Assembly: GCA_900552245.1 (NCBI GenBank)
Contig: URYY01000008.1
Span: forward strand, 1 to 29,779
Length of the DNA stretch: 29,779 bases
Reading direction: 5' to 3'
From: an uncultured Opitutales bacterium
GTDB lineage: Bacteria > Verrucomicrobiota > Verrucomicrobiia > Opitutales > Intestinicryptomonadaceae
This document shows, one piece after another, positions 6,725 to 13,963 of this stretch (position 1 is its first letter; every line of letters begins with the position of its first letter). The notes beneath the pieces were generated by a model. The model had not been told where the DNA came from. It made no database searches and saw nothing but the letters and a program-made list of their open reading frames with translations. The translations under genes and the position numbers were made by a program.

Positions 6725-7151
6725 TGTTTGTACAAGGCGATAATATCAAAACGAAAACAAAACCCCTACGCTACAGAGTTAGACTAATTGCGCGAAGTTT
6801 GCAGAACTCATGGCGACAACTCTTCGCCTTTCATTTCATCTAAATTTGTTTTAGTCTAATCGAGTTAATCTGGAAAAGTTTTAATTCGCCTCGTAGATTT
6901 AAACATCTCTTAGCAAAGTTTAAGCTCCCGCCTAAGCCTTTAACTTTTTACATCGCGTCTTAGAGTATGGTGTTTTTAACGCAAAACAACAATCGCTCAG
7001 ATAATCAAACCTGAGAATTTTAGATTGCCCCAAGGTGGCATGCAGTTTTCCACACAGCCAAAGAAACATAAGGCTTCGTAAAAGCCATTTGCGATTTTTG
7101 CCGAAACGACATGGCGGACTTTTCGCACCATATCATTTTAACACACATAGG
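6725..7151. other. Intergenic region with decayed leader fragments
   Basis: No intact gene. It holds a second copy of the leader of the 5349-6017 gene: 6835-6859 differs from 6013-6037 at one position and ends in an ATG followed by AAA TGA, so that gene body is gone. It also contains the 6901-6955 segment similar to 1933-1985. The open frame on the + strand around 7035-7352 overlaps the 7152-7616 gene and looks like a shadow. Confidence 0.55.
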
Positions 7152-7616
7152 TTAATTTTTATTATCTTCGTAAATATACTGAATGGTCTGCAAATTCTGA
7201 AATGCAGTCTTGTCATTTACCAAAACGACGGAAATTTGACTGTCGTTTACTCCGAACCCATACAATTGTGCATATCCGTCCTTAATCCTATAGTTTTCAA
7301 CATTTTCAATAGGCTTGAATCTGAACCATTTGTTTTTGTCAAAATAATTTGATTTGATGAATACGCCGTTTTCCGAGCCGACAAAAATTCCGCTCGCTAC
7401 TTTTTCAATATCTATGTTTTCCTCACTAAAGAATTTCTTTTCCAAGCATATCGGAGTAGTTCCAATTGAATTGCCTCCATAAAACACCTCTATGCCGCTT
7501 GGAAATGATACGATACAAATTGTATTCTTTTTATCAACCCACAGCCGCAGTCCCAACAATATGCAGACTGTTAGAACCGCAAAAAACAAAAAAATTTTAC
7601 CTTTCATAGATTTCAT
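7152..7616 (-). CDS. Membrane-anchored protein with PEGA-like motif
   Basis: The protein has 154 residues from ATG 7616, with an RBS (GAGGG). One N-terminal transmembrane segment (residues ~7-26) is followed by an extracytoplasmic domain. Residues ~37-62, SFPSGIEVFYGGNSIGTTPICL, match the pattern of PEGA domains (P-x-G-x-x-V-x-x-x-G-x-x-I-G-x-T-P), a surface-layer-type beta domain, here in one copy only. The rest (VGSENGVFIKSNYF, AQLYGFGVNDSQISVVLV) is strand-rich and unassigned. It has its own array-type promoter and shares MKSM and the leader with the 6087-6563 gene. Confidence 0.75.
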   Translation of the reverse strand: MKSMKGKIFLFFAVLTVCILLGLRLWVDKKNTICIVSFPSGIEVFYGGNSIGTTPICLEKKFFSEENIDIEKVASGIFVGSENGVFIKSNYFDKNKWFRFKPIENVENYRIKDGYAQLYGFGVNDSQISVVLVNDKTAFQNLQTIQYIYEDNKN

Positions 7617-7659
7617 GCTTCACCCTCTTTAAATAAGCTCCTAAATATTTCCTATACCC

Positions 7660-7687
7660 ATTATAAACACAAAGGCACCCGAGTAAA
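7660..7687 (-). promoter_or_regulatory. Array-type promoter
   Basis: -35 TTTACT (7682-7687), a 16-bp spacer CGGGTGCCTTTGTGTT and a perfect -10 TATAAT (7660-7665), 44 bp before ATG 7616. It is the best sigma-70-like member of the set. Confidence 0.75.
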
Positions 7688-8099
7688 GGCTTAATTTACT
7701 GTAAAAGTTAAACTTTTTAACTACTTGAATGTTAATGAAATCTATGAGCTAAGATTTCAAATTCAATATGCAGACATGTATAACACAGATGTGTTTAATG
7801 GCATTTTAATTGATAGGAATTTATATTCTTTCATGTATGGCGCATGACCAAATTAAAAGCATGTATTTTTTTATATCCGACTAAATTGCATGTGAATTTG
7901 ACTTGTAAAGCCCAGCCTTTTTCTTGCCTGAATGTCGAAGTTTGCCCTTTATCTAAAATTGTTTTCTTTGCTATCATTAAAAGTCATATCACGGCCTTGG
8001 GTATCTTTAACTCAAGCATTCGACTATATTTAGACTTCGCATTAAAACCTGACGATTGTTCTTGAATTGAAGCTTTCAAGATACAAAATCGCTATCATT
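7688..8099. other. Intergenic region at the array boundary
   Basis: No gene is called. A + strand frame is open for 50 codons (7695-7847, ending SFMYGA*) without a start, which might be a gene remnant abutting the array edge, but it is short enough to be chance. The open frame 7844-8065 has no RBS and poor composition. Confidence 0.4.
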
Positions 8100-8426
8100 A
8101 TGATAGTACTCAAAAGAATTGTCGATACGCTACTTTTCCTGTGCTTTTGCTTTTTGACAGGCACGGGCTTAATAATGAAGTGCTCTTTTGTAAAGGGCAT
8201 GGGCCCACAGACGGTATTGGGGCTCTCAAAGCCGGACTGGGAAGTCTTGCACCTATATGTCGGGCTTGCAATGCTCGTTGCGGTGGCTTTTCACCTATTT
8301 TCCAACAGGGCGTGGATTGCGAAAGTCGGTGCAAAAAATAAAAATTTCTTGGCGCTTCTGTTGCTCGCACTTGGCATCGTCATAATATTAGTGCTGGCAT
8401 TAGCTCCAACTACTTTTGTAAAGTAA
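8100..8426 (+). CDS. DUF4405-like integral membrane protein
   Basis: I start at ATG 8100 (108 residues, MIVLKRIVDTLLFL); a TTG at 8067 would add 11 residues. There are three hydrophobic segments: residues ~5-22, ~48-69 (LHLYVGLAMLVAVAFHLFSN) and ~80-103. The pattern LHLYVGL...AFHL with spaced histidines, followed by a Trp (AWIAKV), matches the small DUF4405 or cytochrome-b561-like membrane family, in which the histidines may bind haem. That assignment is from family resemblance. It appears monocistronic, with a terminator at 8601. Confidence 0.7.
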   Translation: MIVLKRIVDTLLFLCFCFLTGTGLIMKCSFVKGMGPQTVLGLSKPDWEVLHLYVGLAMLVAVAFHLFSNRAWIAKVGAKNKNFLALLLLALGIVIILVLALAPTTFVK

Positions 8427-8600
8427 TTTGCCCGGGCTTATCAATCCAACTTGAGTATGGGGTCGAAATAAGAATGTGTTGCCGTATTTGGCGTTCTTTT
8501 TCTATGCTGAGCCCTTGTTTGCAAAATTATTTCTGTGCGAATTAAAATCTTTTTGTCTTTAAAAGGCGAAATTATCTGATTCTAACACGAATTTTAAAGC

Positions 8601-8632
8601 GCGTATTCAATTATTTTGAATATGCGTTTTTT
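8601..8632 (+). terminator. Rho-independent terminator
   Basis: GCGTATTCAA (8601-8610) pairs with TTGAATATGC (8616-8625) with one G-T pair and a 5-nt loop, followed by GTTTTTT. It is ~175 bp after the DUF4405-like gene. Confidence 0.7.
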
Positions 8633-9035
8633 ATTTTACTTGGCGTTTATAAAATTGTGGTGTATTTAAGCTACTATTTCTATCTAGAATTTGTCCTTAC
8701 TTTCTCTTTGTGTTACTTGCGAATTTTAAATTCACTTTGGATTTCCTGAATAAACTTTCCTCAAGTAGGCTTCCTTGAGCGAAGAAGTCTTCGCACTAAA
8801 ATAAAGATGAAATAAAAATCCGCTTGCTTTGTCTTATAAGCGTACACTGGTACTTTGAATATTTTATATATCTATTGGAGTATCGAAAAGTAATGATAGA
8901 AAATAAGCCAAAATTAAAGCTTTACTTCTTACCTTTGGATATTCCGGGTTTGTGGCTAATTTCGAAGACTTTGGCTCTTTTTGAGGCGCAGACAAAAGTC
9001 TTTTTTATAAAAATAATCCTAAAATTTTTAAGTTT
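8633..9035. other. Leader region of the serpin cluster
   Basis: No confident gene. Two small adjacent hairpins occur at 8761-8778 (TCAAG/CTTGA) and 8779-8794 (GCGAAG-AAGT-CTTCGC). At ~8967-9006 AAGACTTT pairs with AAAGTCTT and is followed by TTTTTT, a terminator-like structure only ~30 bp before the first serpin's ATG. A 48-codon frame from ATG 8893 overlaps the serpin start as ATGA but has no RBS. Confidence 0.45.
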
Positions 9036-10247
9036 ATGAGAAAGATGCTACTTTATATTTGCGCAGTGTTTGTGCTTGTGCCCTTAGCTTTTGCAAGCGA
9101 GGCGCAAAAAATAAACAAACTTGCCTTTGATTTGTACAAGTCGATGCAGTCTGAGAGCGAGGGTGAAAATCTGGTTTTTTCGCCCTATTATCTTTACAGG
9201 ATTTTGGGAGATTTGCAGTTTTGCTTTGAAGGCGATTTAAGCGAGCAAATCGGCAAAGTTTTGCAAAATTCCGGCGCCGACAACCGAAACTTTTTGAAAT
9301 CGCTTGAAAATAAAAATTATCTAAAGAGCGCCTCTTCTCTTTGGGCAAACTCTGGAAAAGCCTTGAACAAAGAGTTTCTAAAAGACGCGTCTGAAAAAAT
9401 AGGCTTGGAAGTGCTTTGCGAAAATTGGAAAAACGAGGAGCCTTTGAGGGAAAAAATCTTTGCTTGGGTAAATTCAAGGAGCGACATTCTTGGCGATGAT
9501 TGCGATACAGTGGCAAACTCTATGCTTCAAAAAATAAACTTAAGCGATGAAACTGCCGCCGTGCTTATGTCGATTTCAGGTTTTGATGCCGAATGGAAAG
9601 TTCGTTTTGACAAGGAAGAAACGGAGTTGGGAACCTTTCATTATGGGAAAAATCTTTCCGAAAAGGGCGAAGTTTACTTTATGCAACGGGAGGGAGCGGA
9701 CATTAGCCTTACTTCAGGCGAGCATTTTGATTTCGCGTTAATTCCTTACAAGGGCAAGTCCTATTCAATGGTGTTTGCAAAACCAAAAGGTAATGTCAAT
9801 CTAAGTGAACTCACGCAGGAGGAATTTGAAAAATCGCTGCTAGAGCTTGGCGAGCAACAGGCAAAAGGCAAGTCCAACAAGAAAATTTATTTGCCCAAAT
9901 TTGATATAAAAAAATCCATTAATTACGCCCATCTTTTAAAGAAATTGGGGATTGATATTTCAGGCTTTTACGAGAGCAAAATATACCTCGAGAAAGATAA
10001 AAAGCTCAAAATAGACCAATTTTTAGACTTTACCCACATAGTAGTTGATGAACTATCTACAAAGGTGAGAAACATGGAAGTTATTGTGATGTATCTTTGT
10101 ACGCCCGAAGTTTTAAAATTGGACGAACCCTTCATGTTTTTCATAGTCGAAAACAAAAGTGGAGCGATTATTTATATGGGCAGATTTTGCAAGCCCCAAA
10201 CTATGGAAAAAAGGAACGTGGAGCCCTTCTTTGAAAGGCTATTTTAA
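9036..10247 (+). CDS. Exported serpin (first of tandem pair), atypical hinge
   Basis: The protein has 403 residues, close to a full serpin. A Sec signal peptide ends AFA-SEA at about residue 20. Serpin landmarks in order: ENLVFSPYYLYRIL (helix B motif N-x-x-F-S-P), SGFDAEWKVRFDKEETELGTF (the W-K-x-x-F-D breach/shutter strand), SYSMVFAKP, IYLPKFDIKKS, and the C-terminal FMFFIVENKSGAIIYMGRFCKP. The proximal reactive loop reads VDELSTKVRNMEV (from residue 337) where inhibitory serpins have small residues after E-x-G-T, so loop insertion and protease trapping look unlikely. Its predicted place is the periplasm or cell surface. No RBS is visible. It is most similar to the next serpin, a local duplication. 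Confidence 0.9.
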   Translation: MRKMLLYICAVFVLVPLAFASEAQKINKLAFDLYKSMQSESEGENLVFSPYYLYRILGDLQFCFEGDLSEQIGKVLQNSGADNRNFLKSLENKNYLKSASSLWANSGKALNKEFLKDASEKIGLEVLCENWKNEEPLREKIFAWVNSRSDILGDDCDTVANSMLQKINLSDETAAVLMSISGFDAEWKVRFDKEETELGTFHYGKNLSEKGEVYFMQREGADISLTSGEHFDFALIPYKGKSYSMVFAKPKGNVNLSELTQEEFEKSLLELGEQQAKGKSNKKIYLPKFDIKKSINYAHLLKKLGIDISGFYESKIYLEKDKKLKIDQFLDFTHIVVDELSTKVRNMEVIVMYLCTPEVLKLDEPFMFFIVENKSGAIIYMGRFCKPQTMEKRNVEPFFERLF

Positions 10248-10495
10248 TACTTATTTATGTGAACTGATTTGTGCTTGAAAGCCGCAACTACAGTGGTAAT
10301 CAGTGAATTAAATATTTAAAAAGCTTGACAAATATTAAATTAAAATTAAAGTCTAATACGGTTTGTGAAAGGAAGTTTGCATTATGCTTTCCTGTGCAAT
10401 GCAGTTTGAGATTGGGTTTTTGAGCTTAATTGGGTTGCGTTTGTGTGGTTGAGTATGAGGCTTTTTTCACTTAAAATTTTACAAGGATTGCGACG

Positions 10496-11656
10496 ATGAA
10501 AAGGATAGTATTTAATATTTATGCTGTGTTTTTACTTATACCTCTTACTTTTGCAAGTGAAGCGCAGAACATAAATAAATTTGCCTTCGAATTTTATAAA
10601 TCTATGCAGGGCGAGCAAGAAGGCGAAAATTTAGTTTTTTCGCCCTATTATCTCTACAAAGTTTTGGGCGATTTGAAATTTTGCCTTGATGGGGAGATTA
10701 GTAAACAGATTGGGAAAGTTCTACAAAATTCGAACGTTGGAGGCTCTTCAGTCGAGTTGAAGGATAATGATGCATTAAAAAGTGCAACCTCTCTTTGGTT
10801 GGCAAGTTCCCAAGCCTTAAACGCTGGCTTTGTTAAGTATTCCTCAGAGACCTTAGCCTTAGATATATTTGGCGAAGATTTGCAAAATGCAGAATCCTTA
10901 AAAGAAAAAATCTTTGCTTGGGCAAAGTCCAAGCCGGACATACTTGGCAAAGATTGCGAAATGCTTAGAGATATAAGTTTTAGCGAAAATCTTGCCGCCG
11001 TGCTTTTGTCAATTTCGAGTTTTGATGCAAAGTGGAAGGTTCCCTTTGATAGAAGAAATACCAGAGCCAAAACATTTTTTTACGGCGAAGATTTGTCGCA
11101 AAAGGCAGAAATAGATTTTATGTACCGCTATAGCAGAGATATAGCTTATGAGCAGACTGAAACGTTCCAGTTGGCAAAAGTTCCATACGAGGGCGATAAG
11201 TATTCTATGGTATTTATAAAGCCGCGCCCCAGTGGAGATTTGAACACTATAGACGGCGATGTCTTTAGCAATCTATTGCAGATTTTGCGCGATAGTAAAT
11301 TTACTTATGGCGAAATTCACCTCCCAAAATTCAGCATTAAAAAGTCGCTCGATTGCATATCTGCCTTAAAGAAAATGGGGATAGATTTTTCGCGGCCTGT
11401 GAAGGCAAAATTCTTCTCGTCGGATAAGTCTTGGCTTTTTTTGGGCAAGTTTTTCAGTAGCTGTCTTATAGAGCTTGACGAGGTCTCGACAAAGGTAAAA
11501 TCTGTGAATTACGCCGATTTTGTTTGGGGAGGGGTGAGTTTAAACCTAAATTCGCCCTTTATGTTTTTTATAGTCGAAAACGAAAGCGGCGCGATTATAT
11601 ACATGGGCAAATTCTGCAAGCCCGAAGCCTCGCAAATTAAAGATGCTAAAAAATAG
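10496..11656 (+). CDS. Exported serpin (second of tandem pair), atypical hinge
   Basis: The protein has 386 residues from ATG 10496, with RBS AAGGA nine bases upstream. Signal peptide ends TFA-SEA. Serpin landmarks: ENLVFSPYYLYKVLGD, SSFDAKWKVPFDRRNTRAKTFF, KYSMVFIKPRP, IHLPKFSIKKSLDC, and SPFMFFIVENESGAIIYMGKFC. The hinge is LDEVSTKVKSVNYAD (from residue 327), again charged and bulky, and the predicted scissile region contains Trp and Gly (FVWGG), different from the first copy. The framework is conserved and the exposed loop has diverged, which fits duplicated recognition proteins. A TTGACA at 10325-10330 may be its -35 region. Its stop overlaps the next start (TAGTG), so they are co-translated. 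Confidence 0.9.
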   Translation: MKRIVFNIYAVFLLIPLTFASEAQNINKFAFEFYKSMQGEQEGENLVFSPYYLYKVLGDLKFCLDGEISKQIGKVLQNSNVGGSSVELKDNDALKSATSLWLASSQALNAGFVKYSSETLALDIFGEDLQNAESLKEKIFAWAKSKPDILGKDCEMLRDISFSENLAAVLLSISSFDAKWKVPFDRRNTRAKTFFYGEDLSQKAEIDFMYRYSRDIAYEQTETFQLAKVPYEGDKYSMVFIKPRPSGDLNTIDGDVFSNLLQILRDSKFTYGEIHLPKFSIKKSLDCISALKKMGIDFSRPVKAKFFSSDKSWLFLGKFFSSCLIELDEVSTKVKSVNYADFVWGGVSLNLNSPFMFFIVENESGAIIYMGKFCKPEASQIKDAKK

Positions 11657-12183
11657 TGTATGAGCTTATGGAAAAATTTTTAAAGTTTGCATTGTCATGC
11701 TTGTATTGGTTTGCAGGCATATTTGCAGTATTTGCAATTCCAAATTTCATCTTTCCCTTATGCTTGTTATTGTCCGGGGAAACTCTGGAAAAGGGCAGGT
11801 ATATGGACGATGAATTTTCTAGATTTATCGTAGATAGCTGCCTTGATTTTAATGATGTTTCAGAGTTAAACAGTAATATGGAGCAGCTTTTAGGCCTTTT
11901 AAATAAGGAAATTTCTCTTAAAGATATCGATGGCGGCAAATCTTTGAAAGCCTTAAATAAAGAGGCCTTATTGCTTGCGCTTTTTAGAATAAATAGGAGA
12001 TATTTCTACCCAGTAGAAGGCGAATTTGCAAAGAGATTTTCTCTAACTTGCGGAGATTTCAAGGCGCAGATAGCCCTTGCTAAGCGCGATTCCGTAGTAG
12101 TAATTTCAGATTCAAATTTTGGCTTTTTAAGAGATGGGACATATGTCTCTTCAGAACTTTGCAATCTGTTAAACATGGAGTAG
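11656..12183 (+). CDS. Membrane-anchored hypothetical protein
   Basis: A GTG start at 11656 overlaps the serpin stop by one base (TAGTG), giving 175 residues; ATG 11668 would give four fewer. One hydrophobic segment (residues ~9-37, ALSCLYWFAGIFAVFAIPNF then LLL) is followed by a soluble domain of mainly helices, with a repeated Leu/Asn pattern (ELNSNMEQLLGLLNKEI, SLKALNKEALLLALFRINRR) and an end in DSNFGFLRDGTYVSSELCNL. Not recognised. Coupling to the serpin suggests joint production; topology would put the soluble part in the periplasm if the N-terminus is inside. Confidence 0.65.
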   Translation: MYELMEKFLKFALSCLYWFAGIFAVFAIPNFIFPLCLLLSGETLEKGRYMDDEFSRFIVDSCLDFNDVSELNSNMEQLLGLLNKEISLKDIDGGKSLKALNKEALLLALFRINRRYFYPVEGEFAKRFSLTCGDFKAQIALAKRDSVVVISDSNFGFLRDGTYVSSELCNLLNME

Positions 12184-12190
12184 GTTTTCA

Positions 12191-12802
12191 ATGAAAAGAA
12201 TGATTAAAGTTTGCATCTTGTTGGAGCTTCTGCTTCTTGCTTTTCTGACATTTTATATACTATCAAACAATATTTCGCTCAAGTTGCGCTCCGCGGCCGC
12301 ACTAGCCATAATAGATTCCATGTTTGAAAGTTCCACTTATAGCCTTTCCGAAAAAGATTTGCAAATTTTATCGCAAGACTTAAACGCAGCAAGGGGCTTA
12401 GATCTCTTTTACAGTTTCTCTAATGAATGTGAGGATTTTAGCTCTTATAAAAAACTGGATAAATCATCAAAAAACGCTCTTATTGCGGCTCTCTTAAAAC
12501 TATCTATAAAAAGCCAAGAGATAGTACCTCCACTCATAGATTTGGGGCTTTCTCAAATGTTGGTGCCTTTAATAACTCTTGACGATATTATATATCTAAA
12601 AACATCGGAGGATTCGTCTCTCATTAAGCTAATACGCAAAGGCGATTATTTTAAAATAAATTTTAAAGACTGCGGCGAGCAAAATGCACTCTTAGATATA
12701 TTCAAACATTTTGATTGCGATAATTCTTTTTATTCTCCTGAGTTGGCTGCGCTTCTTAACTCTTTGACATGCGAGGCGGAAAGTATCCAAACTCCGGAGT
12801 AA
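12191..12802 (+). CDS. Membrane-anchored hypothetical protein
   Basis: The protein has 203 residues from ATG 12191, eight bases after the preceding gene, with RBS GGAGTAGG that includes that gene's stop. One N-terminal transmembrane helix (residues ~5-26, IKVCILLELLLLAFLTFYIL) is followed by a soluble, all-helical domain rich in Leu/Ser/Asp (LSEKDLQILSQDLNAARGLD; KSSKNALIAALLKLSIKS). The architecture is like its upstream neighbour, and the pair may be paralogous or partners, but I see no diagnostic motif. Third gene of the serpin-2 operon. Confidence 0.65.
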   Translation: MKRMIKVCILLELLLLAFLTFYILSNNISLKLRSAAALAIIDSMFESSTYSLSEKDLQILSQDLNAARGLDLFYSFSNECEDFSSYKKLDKSSKNALIAALLKLSIKSQEIVPPLIDLGLSQMLVPLITLDDIIYLKTSEDSSLIKLIRKGDYFKINFKDCGEQNALLDIFKHFDCDNSFYSPELAALLNSLTCEAESIQTPE

Positions 12803-12888
12803 GTTAACTAAAATTTTTAATTTATACTTAGGCGAACTCTGTATGCTTTTAAGCTGAATTTTGCTTTAGGCTTAACTTAAGGAGGTAT

Positions 12889-12936
12889 ATGTGCTCTGCC
12901 GCGTTGCTTGAGTTTAATTCTATAAATGTTTCATAA
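12889..12936 (+). CDS. Possible leader peptide behind a perfect Shine-Dalgarno
   Basis: TTAAGGAGGT (12877-12886), a full-length anti-SD complement, is followed within three bases by ATG and a 15-codon frame (MCSAALLEFNSINVS). It ends 35 bp before the 12972 gene. The spacing is short for initiation, and an alternative GTG at 12891 gives only six codons. It could be a regulatory leader peptide or a ribosome-standby site. Confidence 0.3.
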   Translation: MCSAALLEFNSINVS

Positions 12937-12971
12937 TAAATTTTAGGATTGTAAACAAAGCGAATGCGAAT

Positions 12972-13499
12972 ATGAAGGCAGTCATGAAGAACTTAAGTCA
13001 ACTTCTAATGCGGCTTATTTCGCTATTTAGTTCGGTTATAATAATACCGCCTTTAATACCGTTTTTAATAGGCTTTATCCTAGAGTTGTCTTTCCTTCAC
13101 CCGAAAGCGCAGTCGTTTGTATGCGGGGTTGAATGCGATTCACTTGTAACGTCGATTATGATGTTTACTTTTACTGTTTGCTTTTTGCTAATTTGCCTTA
13201 CATTTCCGTATTTTGTGATTCTGGGGATTGTGGGCGATTTATTAAGTAGGCGCAAGGTGAAACATTTGCGGATATATTTATATTTAGCTTCTCTTATTTA
13301 TTTTTTTATATATCCCTGCCATGTTCTTACCATAGATCAGTATTTTTGGGCTTTTATTTATGCTCTGATTGCTTGTGAACTAACGCTATTTGTTTTCTCC
13401 GAAAAATTTAACGCGCGCTACTTTTTTGCGATATTTTTACCGCCATTTTTATTGGTGCTTGCAACTCTTATTTTCTCTTTTTTCTCTTTTTGTATCTAA
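12972..13499 (+). CDS. Polytopic membrane protein of unknown function
   Basis: 175 residues from ATG 12972; ATG 12984, preceded by AAGG, may be the true start (171 residues). Five or so hydrophobic segments: residues ~15-42, ~58-90, ~100-120, ~122-142 and ~150-175, with short polar links and a KxRxLRIYLY cytoplasmic-type loop near residue 95. No catalytic motif is visible. It follows the serpin-2 operon in the same direction with a 170-bp gap that contains the perfect SD sequence. Confidence 0.65.
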   Translation: MKAVMKNLSQLLMRLISLFSSVIIIPPLIPFLIGFILELSFLHPKAQSFVCGVECDSLVTSIMMFTFTVCFLLICLTFPYFVILGIVGDLLSRRKVKHLRIYLYLASLIYFFIYPCHVLTIDQYFWAFIYALIACELTLFVFSEKFNARYFFAIFLPPFLLVLATLIFSFFSFCI

Positions 13500-13696
13500 T
13501 TGCTCATCCGATTTCGAGCACTTGAGGTGGGTTAGTTTATAGTTTTTAAAGTTTGAATTTATTATAAAAATTCTTTGCTTTTTTACTTAATTTGTTCAGC
13601 ATGTAGGTGCTGAGCTTATTTGGGGTTTGCAACGCCTTAGTTTTGCGCCCGAAATTTGCGGCGATTTTTAAACTCAAATAAAGCTTTAGAATTTTT

Positions 13697-13915
13697 ATGA
13701 TTATTAACGCGATACAGAAATCAAACTCAATATACATTTACAGGGACAAGGGCGGGGTATTGGTTCGCGGTGGCTTTCTCGTGAGCTTTTCCTCGGCGAG
13801 CTATTCGTATGTGGCAAAGAAGGGCTCGCAGCTAATTTTTGTCTGCGATGAAAACGGGCGCAGAATTAAGAGCTTTAACGCGCCCAAGGCGGTAAACTCG
13901 GGCTTGGGCTGGTAG
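13697..13915 (+). CDS. Small hypothetical protein
   Basis: 72 residues from ATG 13697. The sequence YIYRDKGGVLVRGGFLVSF, then KKGSQLIFVCDENGRRI has the look of a compact beta-rich domain. From codon ~15 on, third positions are mostly G or C, unlike the AT-rich surroundings, which supports coding. No RBS and no family recognised. It lies convergent to the 13964-14881 gene with a 48-bp gap. Confidence 0.45.
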   Translation: MIINAIQKSNSIYIYRDKGGVLVRGGFLVSFSSASYSYVAKKGSQLIFVCDENGRRIKSFNAPKAVNSGLGW

Positions 13916-13963
13916 GTGGTCTCAAAAATCTTTCGCAGGTTTTCAAAATTTAAGAAATTGATT

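Noticed and set aside
753..7687. CRISPR array or insertion sequence as the cause of the repeats
   Set aside because: The repeats are ~105 bp, three in number, far apart, tied to gene starts, with no spacers, transposase or target-site duplications.
7695..7847. 50-codon + strand frame ending SFMYGA*, possible pseudogene at the array edge
   Set aside because: No start codon or RBS, and an open stretch of this length in AT-rich DNA is not rare; kept only as a note in the intergenic entry.
8893..9039. 48-codon frame overlapping the serpin 1 start as ATGA
   Set aside because: No RBS, hydrophobic low-complexity end, and it runs through the terminator-like hairpin; coupling to the serpin cannot be supported.
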